59,076 nucleotides of DNA from Perkinsus marinus ATCC 50983. Taxonomy: Eukaryota > Perkinsozoa > Perkinsida > Perkinsidae. Shown here one piece after another: positions 12,739 to 23,610 of this stretch. The stretch lies in contig NW_003213671.1 in NCBI RefSeq assembly GCF_000006405.1, positions 35,036 to 94,111 of the forward strand. The letters are read 5' to 3'. Position 1 is the first letter of the stretch. Every line of letters begins with the position of its first letter. A program made the translations under genes and the position numbers. The notes below the pieces were generated by a model. The model ran no database searches. It was not told where the DNA came from and was given only the letters and a program-made list of their open reading frames with translations.

Positions 12739-13589
12739 CGTCCACTTCCGGCTCGGCAATCATCCTTACAAAGTATACTATAACTCATCATACCTCAGCT
12801 AGGTAAACGCAACATATGCGTAAGTAGCTGGACACCTGAAATAATGATTCCATGCGACCTGCAGTACAGGACGGAACCCTGCAATACTGCGGAGCCATGA
12901 AAATGGAGAGAATCGTGATAAAGTTCAAGGTGAGCTTGACATCGATAATAAAGAGCTATCATTGACTTGTTGCATCTTGTAAGCTTTACTCACGATGGTG
13001 AAGAAACGGAGGAATACAAGATTCCATCCTGTTCAAGCTTTTGAGGAGTTTGCCATATCAGGCATTCTGCTTCAAGCGAGTAGCCAATCAGGAGCAAGCG
13101 TTCCAGGGACAGAGATATTGGAGGAGACAGATGCTGATGGCGCAGTGGCACATCACGGTTTCAACACCGATTCTACTACAATAGTTTTCTTACGAGTAAC
13201 AGAGCCATATGTACCACTCGTGGATATGCTCTCCAAATTCAGTGATTGAGGAGGTGCTGTTGTCCACTGTGTCCATGCTCTGTGAGCTTTTTGTAGAGCA
13301 CGCAGGCACTCCGGACGCCTCGGATTGATGGACCTGGACATGAGGTCCTCAAGTCATGTCGCCCCCATGATGAGGATGTATGCTGCGCGGAGTACATGTC
13401 CTCCGCATCGCGGAGGCATCAGATGCGATGTAGCAGACTCCCATAAGGTGAGACAGGAAGTTTCCGTTCTGGGAACTTGCTGTCACTGACAGCCTGCCAA
13501 GGAAGACGTATCGAGGATGAGGTCCGGACTATCGGTGACGAAGATGACATCATGATTCATGGCTTCAGCGAACTTCGCTGAGCGAAGAA

Positions 13590-13900
13590 TGATGATCGAG
13601 GATGCGGCGGACATTCTGCCGCATCCTCAATGAGGAGCTTCTACCAGGTCTAGTTGACAGGGGACTCCCCTGAGGGGAGCCATGTGGACCTTATGCCATA
13701 ACAGCAGATTATGACTTCGAATTCAACACATTCCAGGCCTCGAAAATGAGACGATGGAGAGCAAACGGGTGAGAAGGAATCTCATGAAGTGTGGCTCCCA
13801 ATTATGCTTACATGGAAGGAAAGGCGGAGTATAGTCATTCTCGAGGAAAAACCGAGTTCCGCGGCGGAGCTTTCGCTATCTGGAACGCGAACGAGCTCCA
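13590..13900 (-). repeat. SCP-associated hairpin repeat, copy 2
   Basis: Carries a hairpin at 13598-13628 with 11-bp complementary arms (GAGGATGCGGC / GCCGCATCCTC), the GAATTCAACACATTCCAGG block and the AGTCATTCTCGAGGAAAAACC end. It ends just upstream of SCP copy B. Mirrored by copy 4 at about 17810-18095. Confidence 0.7.
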
Positions 13901-14125
13901 TCGAATAACCCACGCGCGGTAGTGCAAGACGCGGAGAAGAGCCACCTTTGCAGAATCCTTTTCTCGAATCGGCCAGTGACTCCGCAGCATAGTGCTATTC
14001 TATAAGCGTGGCTCATCGAAGGGGAGGGGCCGTAGTTCAGGAGAGTCTGCTGGGTCTACTGAAGAGGCCTCAGACTGCCCATTCCGTGCCACATTACTCT
14101 GCTCAGCACCATCATAACCCAATCA

Positions 14126-16806
14126 ATGATGTCTTTCGTCAGCGCTATCGTCGTCCTGTTATCTCTGTTTGTCTGGGCTGACGGTCAAATGATTCAACAT
14201 NNNNNNNNNNNNNNNNNNNNNNNNNNNNNNNNNNNNNNNNNNNNNNNNNNNNNNNNNNNNNNNNNNNNNNNNNNNNNNNNNNNNNNNNNNNNNNNNNNNN
14301 GAGCTACAGCAGAGCGAAATGAGCAGCACAATTTCCCTGGGCCGCGACAGCGCTCTTTGCCATCCGAATGTCAAGCAAGTATACGGCTATTTCAGTGGTA
14401 GCTCTGGGAGAAGGTGAGCGTCTCTCGATCGTTATTATCACACATGAGGAGTCGTACTAGGCTATTCTTCTGGCTCTTTGAATCTCGCTCCGACCCAGCT
14501 CAAGACCCTCTCATTCTCTGGCTCAACGGGGGGCCTGGCTGCAGCAGCATGATAGGACTCTTCAAGGAGAATGGACCTTGCAGATTCAATGATACTGATT
14601 ACAGCGAGTGAGAGACAGCTCCTCAGGAACACTTCTCACTCATTTACCGGGTTGGAGTATGTTGACTGTCAGCCTGTCTTGGAACGAACAAGCCAACCTT
14701 CTTTATGTCGACCAACCTGCAGGAACAGGATTCTCGGTTGGACCACCCGTTACCAATGGCTCATTTGAGGCCGCCGACGACTTGTAGAACTTGGGGAGGG
14801 CACTTGTACAATCCACAAGATGCCTATCGTATTATGTATGTGTTTGGAAGCCTCATTTCGAAGGTACATGGCCCTACAAGAGTTCTTTGCTAAGCATACC
14901 AAGTATGGAGGCAAAGATTTCTACATTACCGGGGAGGACTATGCTGGTAACCGTGACAGGTTACCGGAATATCATCCCAACTACTCAGGTCACTACATAC
15001 CTGCCATAGCTCATAAGATATGGCGTGAGAACACTAAAGGGATCGAGCCTCATATCAACCTTCGTGGACTGGCAATCGGGAATGGATGGATGAATGCCGC
15101 AATCCAGTGGATGTTCCTGTGTTGAGGACGTCATGAAGTTTTGCTTCTACTTTCAGGGTCCGCGACTACCCAGCGATGGCATTCAATAGCTGTACGGCTC
15201 CAAATAGCATAACGCACAAAGAGTACGAGAATAACACGTAGTTACCTGTAGATGATTACCGTCAGATATTTGACGATGAGTAAAGCCGTTGAGGAATGCT
15301 CGAAAAACATAGCAAGCTGCTTGACTGGCGAGAACGAAGGAAGTCCTCTCTGGGAGGGCTAACTACGCCGACTCCTTAGGTTCAGTTGCTCTAAGTTAGA
15401 GCCTCTAACTCATTTCATTGCATTAAACGCACGGCGCTCATCGAAACTCATCTCTCGTTCGGATCGAATGATTCGGTTCATACGCATGGAAAGGGGAATA
15501 TGCTCGTCGAAGTAATTCTTTCTCAGATACGACCTGCGCGTCCAATATGCTATGCAATTTCGACGCCCCTCTGCTTCCATTACATAAGCGAAACATCAGC
15601 ATGTACGTCGTAACTTATGTCCTGAATTGTGCTTGAATCCTCTAATAATGTTCATGACGGTGTGAGCAGCTCGCTGCATTTCAGATATAACTTGAGAATC
15701 ACGAACAAGAATAAAGGTTCAGTCGAACAAGATCCAGTGGGTTGCTCGTTGTGCGGCGAGGAGCGCAGCCCCTCCAGTGTCTATCTGAGTTTGGAGCTCA
15801 CGTGTCTCCTTTTAGTTGGAGATATATCTCAACCGAAAAGACATACAAAGGAGACTCGGAGTCGACAAGAAATTCTCAACCTGTTCAGACGTCAGGAATC
15901 CCTATGAGTTTTGGTTTTGATTTGATCAGAGATTTAAAGTTAGGTTGGAGATTTTTCCCTGGATCGCATAACACCCTTCGACTCACTTCTACCCGACTTG
16001 CTAGACGCCGAGATCAAGGTGAGTTACAGTGTAACTTGAGCCTCAAGTTATGCACAGTTCTGACACACAGTAATCCATTGTCCACTATTGCTGACCTTGA
16101 CCTGGCAGCTCAACACGAGTGAGTGATATATATCTGCTATACTATATATATAGTGATATACTACTGACTGATGACTGAAAGCAATATGAGAGTGCTAAGT
16201 GCACTAATTACAACCACGGACTGTTCGCGCTTAAGCGTAGCTTTGCGCCCAGCATTGAGTTAGGAATCCTAACTTAGGATATCTTCGTTGCAACAATGCG
16301 ACTCTTGGAATTGTAGAGGCTCATTTGGATTCGACTCAGTTTTGGTAAGGTTCTTCTATATGCCGGAGATCAAGACTACATATGTAATTGGATTGGTTTC
16401 GAGCATGTCGTGGATGCGATGGATTGGCCAGGCCGTGCTGCATTCCTCAGAGCTCCGCGTTATGAATATGGCGTAGGTGTGTACGCTGTTGGCCGGAAGA
16501 TTCGATGCAAATTTTTCTGCTGGCAATCTTCGAGTCCTACGTTGTTGGGGGGATTCGTCTTTTCAGGGACGCTTCAGTGTCCCCGTTGGTTTACTCCGCA
16601 GTATCACTTGGAAGAGAAGGGGAATGCTAGGCTTCCTCCAAGTACGAAGTATTCAATACGCCACAACACTATTCCTATAGGTATACCAAGCTGGCCATTC
16701 CGTCCCCCTCGACCAGCCAGAAGCGGCTCACCTTATGATCTACGATTTTATCGATGGCGTTCCCGGTCCATTCCCTGGGAGCGAATGCGGCGAGGCGGAG
16801 CTCTAG
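14126..16806 (+). CDS. Serine carboxypeptidase (S10), copy B; catalytic Ser replaced by Asp
   Basis: Signal peptide [20 protein letters not shown] from 14126. A 100-N gap (14201-14300) hides the end of exon 1 and an intron; copy F shows what probably lies there. Clean GT-AG junctions then link [138 protein letters not shown] and [17 protein letters not shown], ending GEAEL (16806). Asp and His of the triad and the oxyanion motif are intact. The nucleophile motif GESYAG is GEDYAG (codon GAC at about 14937-14939), which should abolish classical hydrolysis. With exons otherwise consistent, it may be a pseudoenzyme rather than a decayed gene. Confidence 0.8.
14201..14300. other. Assembly gap (100 N) in SCP copy B
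   Basis: Exactly 100 N, so probably a placeholder. The mirrored fragment F (near 17.5 kb) has about 93 bases between the same flanks, containing the end of exon 1, a 37-38-nt intron and the start of exon 2. Confidence 0.95.
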
Positions 16807-16929
16807 CTCAAAATCTAGCTCCAACCGTTAGGGCGGTGCGGTTCAGTTATCAACTGCCACTGAGTACTTGCTCGTCTGTGTGTACCAAATAACTTCCCTA
16901 TTTCGACGGTGAGAAATCTTCTTATACAG

Positions 16930-17210
16930 CGGAATCGATGGTTATGACGTTTCCAGATAGCGAATGTCGGTTTTTTCGTCTTTCCTGTCATGTAAGTAGA
17001 TTCTCAAGCCACATTTCACGAGATTCCTCCTCACCCGTTTGCTCAGCATCGTTTCACATTCGAGGCCTGGAGTGTGTTAAATTCGAAGTCATAATCTGCT
17101 GCTATAACGCAAGGTCCACGTGGCTCCCCTGTGAACAAGACCTGGTAGAGGCTCCTCATTGAGGATGCGGCAGAATCATGCCAGAATGTCCGGCGGACAT
17201 TGCCTAGAGC
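16930..17210 (+). repeat. SCP-associated hairpin repeat, copy 3
   Basis: Directly follows SCP copy B. Shares CCAGATAGCGAA, CATGTAAG, CACCCGTTTGCTC, CGAGGCCTGGA and GAAGTCATAATCTGCTGCTA with copy 4 about 870 bp downstream in the same orientation. Its terminal hairpin region (17161-17204) is interrupted by about 13 extra bases compared with the other copies. Confidence 0.7.
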
Positions 17211-17219
17211 CCAGGCTCT

Positions 17220-17600
17220 TTGATTCAAAGAGCCAGCAGAATAGCCTAGTACGACTCCTCATGTGTGATAATAACGATCGAGAGACGCTCACCTTCTCCC
17301 ACAACTACCACTGAAATAACCGTGTACTTGCTTGACATTCGGATGGCAAAGAGCGCTGTCGCGGCCCAGGGAAATTGTGCTGCTCGTTTCGCTCTGCTGT
17401 AGCTCGCTCTGAAACGGCTCGACTTTTCCCGATGCGACTGAGCAGAACCGAATGAATGACAGATCACGAATAACCCGGAGGATAGTCACACTCGGGCGGA
17501 TGTTGAATCATTTGACCGTCAGCCCAGACAAACAGAGATAACAGGACGACGATAGCGCTGACGAAAGACATCATTGATTGGGTTATGATGGTGCTGAGCA
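17220..17600 (-). pseudogene. SCP 5'-end fragment, copy F
   Basis: Minus-strand copy of the first two exons of copy B. It has the signal peptide [20 protein letters not shown] starting at 17573, a 37-38-nt intron, then [19 protein letters not shown] and [17 protein letters not shown]. Similarity stops abruptly at about 17222, just after GGCTCTTTGA, where a short palindrome (17214-17234) sits. None of the catalytic region remains on this strand, so it cannot encode a peptidase. Confidence 0.8.
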
Positions 17601-17809
17601 GAGTAATGTGGCACGGAATGGGCGGACTGAGGCCTCTTCAGTAGACCCAGCAGACTCTCCTGAACTACGGCCCCTCCCCTTCGGTGAGCCACGCTTATAG
17701 AATAGCACTATGCTGCGGAGTCACTGGCCGATTCGAGAAAAGAACTCTGCAAAGGTGGCTCTTCTCCGCGTCTTGCACTACCGCGCGTGGGTTATTCGAT
17801 GGAGCTCGT

Positions 17810-18095
17810 TCGCGTTCCAGATAGCGAAAGCTCCGCCGCGGAACTCGGTTTTTCCTCGAGAATGACTATACTCCGTCTTTCCTTCCATGTAAGCATAACT
17901 GCGAGCCACACTTCATGAGATTCCTTCTCACCCGTTTGCTCTCCATCATCTCACTTTCGAGGCCTGGAATGTGTTGAATTCGAAGTCATAATCTGCTGCT
18001 ATGGCGTAAGGTCCACATGGCTCCCCTGCCAACTAGACCTGGTAGAAGCTCCTCATTGAGGATGCGGCAGAATGTCCGCCGCATCCTCGATCATC
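17810..18095 (+). repeat. SCP-associated hairpin repeat, copy 4
   Basis: Mirror of copy 2, ending in a hairpin at about 18057-18088 with 11-bp arms. Immediately after it comes CTTCGCTCAGCGAAG (about 18102), a second small perfect hairpin also present in the other arm at about 13573. Confidence 0.7.
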
Positions 18096-18099
18096 ATTC

Positions 18100-19690
18100 T
18101 TCGCTCAGCGAAGTTCGCTGAAGCCATGAATCGTGATGTCATCTTCGTCACCGATATTCCGGACCTCATCCTCGATACGTTTTCCTTGGCGGGCTGTCAG
18201 TGACAGCAAGTTCCCAGAACGGAAACTTCCTGTCTCACCTTATGGGAGTCTGCTACATCGCATCTGATGCCTCCGCGATGCGGAGGACATGTACTCCGTG
18301 CAGCATACATCCTCATCATGGGGGTGACATGACTTGAGGACCTCATGTCCAGGTCCATCAATCCGAGGCGTCCGGAGTGCCTGCGTGCTCTACAAGAAGC
18401 TCACAGAGCATGGACACAGTGGACAACAGCACCTCCTCAATCACTGAATTTGGAAAGCATATCCACGAGTGGTACATATGGCTCTGTTACTCGTAAGAAA
18501 ACTATTGTAGTAGAATCGGTGTTGAAACCGTGATGTGCCACTGCGCTATCAGGCTGATAGTATCAGCGTCTGTCTCCTCCAATATTTCTGTCCCTGGAAC
18601 GCTTGCTCCTGATCGGCTACTCGCTTGAAGCAGAATGCCTGATATGGCAAACTCCTCAAAAGCTTGAACAGGATGAAATCTTGTATTCCTCCGTTTCTTC
18701 ACCATCGTGAGTAAAGCTTACCAGATGTAACAGGTCAATGATAGCTCTTTATTATCGATGTCTAGCTCACCTCGAACTTTATCACGATTCTCTCCATTTT
18801 CATGGCTCCGCAGTATTGCGGGGTTCCGTCCTGTACTGCAGGTCGCATGGAATCATTATTTCAGGTGTCCAGCTACTTCGCATATGTTGCGTTTACCTAG
18901 CTAACCTAGCTAGGTGAACGCAACATATGCGTATAACATAGCCTAGCGTAAGCTAGGGTATGATGAGTTATAGTATACTTTAAAAGGATGATTGCCGAGC
19001 CGGAAGTGGACGGTGACAAATCATGAACTTCATAACATGATTTGTCACGAGGTCTGCATGACATGAAAAGATTCAAGATAATGCCGTGTGCGAGATACGC
19101 TCCCCTACAGGGCTACATAACCCGTCAAGTGCGACTAGGTTGGCACGCTAGTAGGACGATACGAGCCATATCATGTAGCAGCATTATCGCCCTATGGTGC
19201 ATAACACAAACTAAAATGGTAGGTTCCCTCCATTCGTTGATGGATCACCAGTAATGAGGGAGAGAGAACGTGAGAGTCGGTTGGAACAAGCAATGGTGGT
19301 TGACCAGGGTGCGCGGTGGAAGAAAGAAGATATCCTCTCCTCTCTGTCTATCTTATCTCCCGATAGTTAGACAGAATCGGGAAAGTATCGAAAATTTGAG
19401 GTTGCTTCTCGTTGGACAACAAATAGCAGCATAGAACCTGGGCGAAAGCATAAGGTCGACGATCCGATGGCAATGTTCACGAGTGTTCTGTACTAGAGGG
19501 CCTTTGACCAGCGGAACACGCGGGTGACGAAGTAGACGACGGGTTTAACGCGCACGAGCTCCTTCGAGTTAGCCACGCACGCTTGCACAAGATGCAGAAA
19601 AGAGCCATCTTCTCGGAGAATCCTTTTCTCGAATCGACCAGGAACTCAACAGAGTAGCGCTGTCCTTAGTTCTACATTAGCGTGGCTCAT
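18100..19690. other. Intergenic segment of the right arm
   Basis: Mirror of about 12.06-13.59 kb with the same short ORFs (18345-18533 +, 18502-18705 -, 19042-19254 +), which I do not recognise. It contains two structure-prone sites that differ from the other arm, at 18879-18931 and 19013-19048. Confidence 0.6.
18879..18931. repeat. 53-bp near-perfect palindrome
   Basis: Twenty-five-base arms (outer part CGCATATGTTGCG...) with one mismatch around a short centre rich in CTAGCTA. The left arm of the big inverted repeat has only one half of it (about 12795-12822), so the hairpin was gained or lost after the duplication. Confidence 0.85.
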
Positions 19691-19815
19691 TGATAGCGAG
19701 GAGTCGTAGCTCAGCAGGCTATGCTGTGCCGAATGATAATGCCTCAGTCAGCCCAACAATCTACCCGTGCCACATTCCCCTGTTCAGCATCATCATATCC
19801 CATATTCAATCATCG

Positions 19816-22301
19816 ATGCCTTACGTCGGCTCCATCGTCATCCTGCTATCTCTGATTGCCTGGGCTGGCGGCCGAATGATTCCTTATGATCCCCGGTCGA
19901 CGGAACGTGACTGTGATCGGTTTCATCTGTGGGCTGCCACTCCCTTCGGTTCTGCTCAGTCACATCAAAGAAAATCAAGTCGCTCCAGACCGAACTTCAG
20001 CAGAACGAAATGAGCAGCACATCTTTCCTGGGCCGCGACAGCGCTCTTTGCGATCCGAGTGTTAAGCAAATACACGGTTATTTTAGTGGCAGTTCTGGAA
20101 GGAGGTGATCGTTTCTCGATCGCGATTACCACACACGAGGAGTCGTATTAGACTATTCTTTTGGTTCTTCGAATCTCGCTCCGACCCAGCCCAAGATCCC
20201 CTCGTTCTCTGGCTCCAAGGGGGGCCTGGCTGCAGCAGCATGTCAGGACTCTTCACAGAAAACGGACCTTGCAGGGTAAATGAATATGGAAATGACACCA
20301 AAACTAACCCGTGAGGAGCACCTCTCACTGACTTTCCTGATGAGAATAGGTTGACTGTCAGATACTCTTGGAACACACGAGCCAACCTTCTTTATGTCGA
20401 CCAACCTGCAGGAACAGGATTCTCGGTCGGGCCGTTCGTAAACAACGGCTCATTTGAGGCTGCCGACGACTTGTAGGACTTAGATAGATGCTTATCGTAT
20501 CAATGATATGGAGTCATTAATATGTATGCAAAACTACGTTGGAAGGTACATGGCCCTACAGGAATTCTTCGCTGAATATACCCAGTATGGAGGCAAAGAT
20601 TTCTACATCACCGGGGAGTCATATGCTGGTAACCGTGACAGATTACCGGAATATCATCCTAACTACTCAGGTCACTACATACCTGCCATAGCTCATAAAA
20701 TATGGCGTGAGAACACTAAAGGGATCGAGCCTCATATCAACCTTCGTGGACTGGCAATCGGGAATGGATGGATGAATGCCGCAATCCAGTATGCTTCTGC
20801 AATGGGGACGTCATGAGATCATTCTACTTCTCCCAGAGTCCTCGACTACCCAGCGATGGCCTTTCACAGCTGTACTGCTCCACGCGTCGTAACGTACTAT
20901 GAGTACGACATTAATACACAGTTCGTCGTGGATAATTTTCGGTAGGTATGTGAAGATGAGTAGAGCCGTTCATGAGTGCGTGACAAGTATACCTCGCTGC
21001 TTGAAGACCAGAAACGTCTCAGGTCCTTTTTGAGAGGGTTGGCTAGTAGTTACATACTCATTGCATTCCTCGAAACCCATATTCATTCGATCTATATGCA
21101 TGGGAAGGGGAACATACTCCTATGTCTTTTACAGATCCGATTTGCGACGATGCTGCAACCTGCCGCATTGACGCTTCCACTGCAGTTAATGTCGATATGT
21201 ACGTCATAACTTGAGCAAATTATAATACAAATACTCGGATAATGCTGGCTCGGTCGTGACCATCCCGCCGCATCTCAGATATGATATGAGGAAAAAAAGA
21301 ACCCTTTCACATGGACGTGAACCGGTGGGTTACTAGTCGTATGGCCTGGGGCACAGCTCTTTCGGCGTTGCTGAATTCATATAAGCTGAGATTCCATGTA
21401 TCTTTCTTCAGTATGAGATTTATCTCAACAGGAAAGACATACAAAAGAAACTCGGAGTCGACAAGAAATTCAAAGATTGCTCGTTATACGTGAGAGACTT
21501 CTCTGAGTCTTGCTCCTGATTCAATTGGAGATCTCAAATTAGGTTGGGAAGTTCTCAATGGACCGCCTAGCACCCTTTGACACACTTCTGCCCGACTTGT
21601 TAGACGCTGAGATCAAGGTGAGTTACAGTGGAACTCAAGTCTCAAGTTAGACATAGACTATTGCGCTTGGCCGTCGCTTGGTTGCCGGGATTGAGTTAGT
21701 CCAACTCGTGCATCGGAGTTATTGTAATATTGTAATATTCCTGAAAGGTTACTCTTCCCTGTCGGAAAAGCTTACTCCATTGAGTAGTTTCTACTTTGTG
21801 GAGGTTCATTTGATTTCGACTGAGCTCCTCAGTAAGGTTCTTTTGTATGCCGGAGATCAAGATTACATATGTAACTGGATTGGTTATGAGCATGTGGCGG
21901 ATGCGATGGATTGGCCAGGGCGTGATGCATTTCTCGAAGCTCCCCGTTATGAATATGAGGTAGGCATGTACACTGCTCACTGAAGTATCCGCTGCATATC
22001 TCTTAGCTCTCCATCTTTCGGTTCCTTGTTGTTAGAGAGATCTGTCTTTTTAGGATGACGATGGTACATCTATTGGTTTACTCCGCAGCATCAGTTGGAA
22101 AAAAAGGGAATGTTCGGCTTCTTCCAAGTAGGATGTATTTCACATGCCAGAGCATTTCCCACATAGATATACCGAGCTGGACATTTCGTACCCATCGATC
22201 AACCAGAAGCAGCTCATCTCATGATCAGCGACTTTCTCGATGGTACTCTCGGACGATCTTCTAGTAGAGCCGTGATGAGCGAAGGCAGCCCTGAGCTGTA
22301 G
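19816..22301 (+). CDS. Serine carboxypeptidase (S10), copy C; Asn to Gln in the oxyanion/carboxylate motif
   Basis: Most complete SCP of the block. The signal peptide [19 protein letters not shown] starts at 19816. Short introns separate [76 protein letters not shown] (Ser nucleophile), [46 protein letters not shown] (Asp) and [17 protein letters not shown] (His); the stop is at 22299-22301. All triad residues are present. The normally invariant Asn of [10 protein letters not shown], which in yeast carboxypeptidase Y helps bind the substrate C-terminal carboxylate, is Gln. The introns are about 40-75 nt, including one of about 70 nt after EAADD. Mirror partner of copy A. The most likely active member; the third quarter (20.9-21.7 kb) is hard to resolve by eye. 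Confidence 0.82.
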
Positions 22302-22439
22302 CAAACTAATAGTCCTCAACTGCCACGGCAGTATGTTCGCCGAACATTGTTCGGGTTTCACGCGCACTTGAGTACTGGTCCATCTGTGTGTACCAAGTAA
22401 CTATCCTATATCGGCTGTGAGAAACCCTTCTTATACAGC

Positions 22440-22745
22440 TAAGTCGATGTCTTTGACGTTTCTAGATCGGCGGAACTCGCGAATTTTTTCAAGAAGAAAT
22501 ATCTCAGAGATAGTATCTCTCGTCTCTCTTTACATGTAATTATTTTCAAAGGCTACATTTCACGGAAAACTACTTCTCATCCATTTTCCCCATCATTTCA
22601 CGTACGAGACCTGTAATTTGTTGAATTCAAAGTAATAATATGATGCCATAGTCTAAGGCCCTTGAGGCACCCCTGCGAACTTGGTTCGATGAAGGGCCCT
22701 CATTGAGAATGCGGCAGAATGTCTACCGCATCCTCAATCAATGCT
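22440..22745 (+). repeat. SCP-associated hairpin repeat, copy 5
   Basis: Follows SCP copy C as copy 3 follows copy B. The hairpin (22705-22735) has GAGAATGCGG/CCGCATCCTC arms with one mismatch. It directly abuts SCP fragment E, suggesting the repeat marks the breakpoint. Confidence 0.65.
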
Positions 22746-22754
22746 TCACAATCA

Positions 22755-23610
22755 TGATGACGTTGCACTCGAAATGGCCAGCTTGGTATACCTATAGGGG
22801 TGGTGTTGTGGCATGTTGAATATATCCTAGGATATTATCCTACTGGAAGAAGCCTCACATTCCTTTTTTCTCGGGGAAAATTCTCCCAACTGATACTGCA
22901 GGGGGGAACCAACAGGGATGCCGAAACGTTTCTGGAGGACGAATCTCCAACGGCCTAGGACTCGTAAGATTGTTAGCAGAGAAATCTCAAATTTGCATCG
23001 AATCCTTCGGTCAGCAGCGTACACACCTACGCCATATTCATAACGCGGAGCTCTGAGGGATGCAGCACGGCCTGACTAATCCATCGCATCCACGACATGC
23101 TCATAACCAATTCAATTACATACGTAATATTGATCTCCGACATACAGAAGAACCTTACCGAGGAGCTGAGTTCAAAAAAAACCGAGAAGATTATACAAGA
23201 GAGTTAGACTGATGAATCGACGATATCCTATCTCAATGTGGGCCACAGAGCTGCCGTCGAGCGCGAACCGTCCGTAGTTGCGATTAATAACCAAATAAGG
23301 CGGCAGTAGAATATATATCACTCATGTTGAACGACTGAGCCAAGTTTAACCTTGGTGGACAGTGGATTGTCTAGGTATTCAATAGCTATTGTATAGCTGC
23401 TATTGTATAGCTGTGTAAGTCAACTGTGCATAACTTGAGAGTCTTAAGTTACACTGTGACTCACCCTGATCTCGGCGTCTAGCAAGTCGGTTAGGAGTGA
23501 GTCGAGGGGTATACTTAATCGGTATACGATCCAGCGAGAAGTCTCCAACCTAACTTAAGATCTCTAATTAAACCAGAGGTAAAACTCATCGGGATTCCTT
23601 ACTGGAGCCG
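22755..23610 (-). pseudogene. SCP 3'-part fragment, copy E
   Basis: Minus-strand remnant covering the last exons only. It has a changed Asp-block (LLYVGDQYYVCN, then a stop), [17 protein letters not shown] and the start of the His block (QAGHF), cut off at about 22775. The catalytic Ser region is absent and the frame contains stops, so it is a decayed copy. To its right, after about 23610, similarity to SCP stops. Confidence 0.75.

Larger units (their letters stand above)
12060..14100. other. Intergenic segment of the left arm between divergent SCP copies A and B
   Basis: Lies between two divergent SCP starts and is mirrored at about 17.6-19.7 kb. The 62-aa ORF at 13153-13341 (-) and the 84-aa ORF at 12995-13249 (+) overlap antisense. 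Both are conserved in the other arm, but that conservation is explained by the recent duplication. I do not recognise either, so they may be chance ORFs. The segment also holds the perfect palindrome at 12694-12738 and hairpin-repeat copy 2. Confidence 0.6.
9200..14470. repeat. Left arm of an approximately 5-kb inverted repeat
   Basis: From about 9.2 to 14.47 kb the sequence is matched in reverse complement by about 17.22-22.37 kb. Mirrored landmarks are the SCP A start (11926) with the SCP C start (19816); a 70-aa ORF at 12488-12700 with one at 19042-19254; a 62-aa ORF at 13153-13341 with one at 18345-18533; and the SCP B start (14126) with the SCP F start (17573). Paired coordinates sum to about 31.7 kb, placing the symmetry centre near 15.85 kb. 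Arms differ by substitutions and small indels, so they are not an exact artefactual copy. Confidence 0.85.
17220..22370. repeat. Right arm of the approximately 5-kb inverted repeat
   Basis: Reverse-complement partner of about 9.2-14.47 kb. It holds SCP fragment F (-), the shared intergenic segment and SCP copy C (+). The 2.75 kb between the arms is the catalytic body and 3' flank of copy B, so only one arm-end SCP keeps its 3' part. Confidence 0.85.

Noticed and set aside
12488-13341. Short ORFs conserved between the two big arms as genes
   Set aside because: Conservation is explained by recent duplication; antisense overlaps and lack of any family make coding status unproven.
9200-22370. 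Inverted repeat as a pure assembly artefact
   Set aside because: Arms differ by indels, hairpin differences and distinct SCP changes, which an artefactual mirror would not show; long reads would still settle it.
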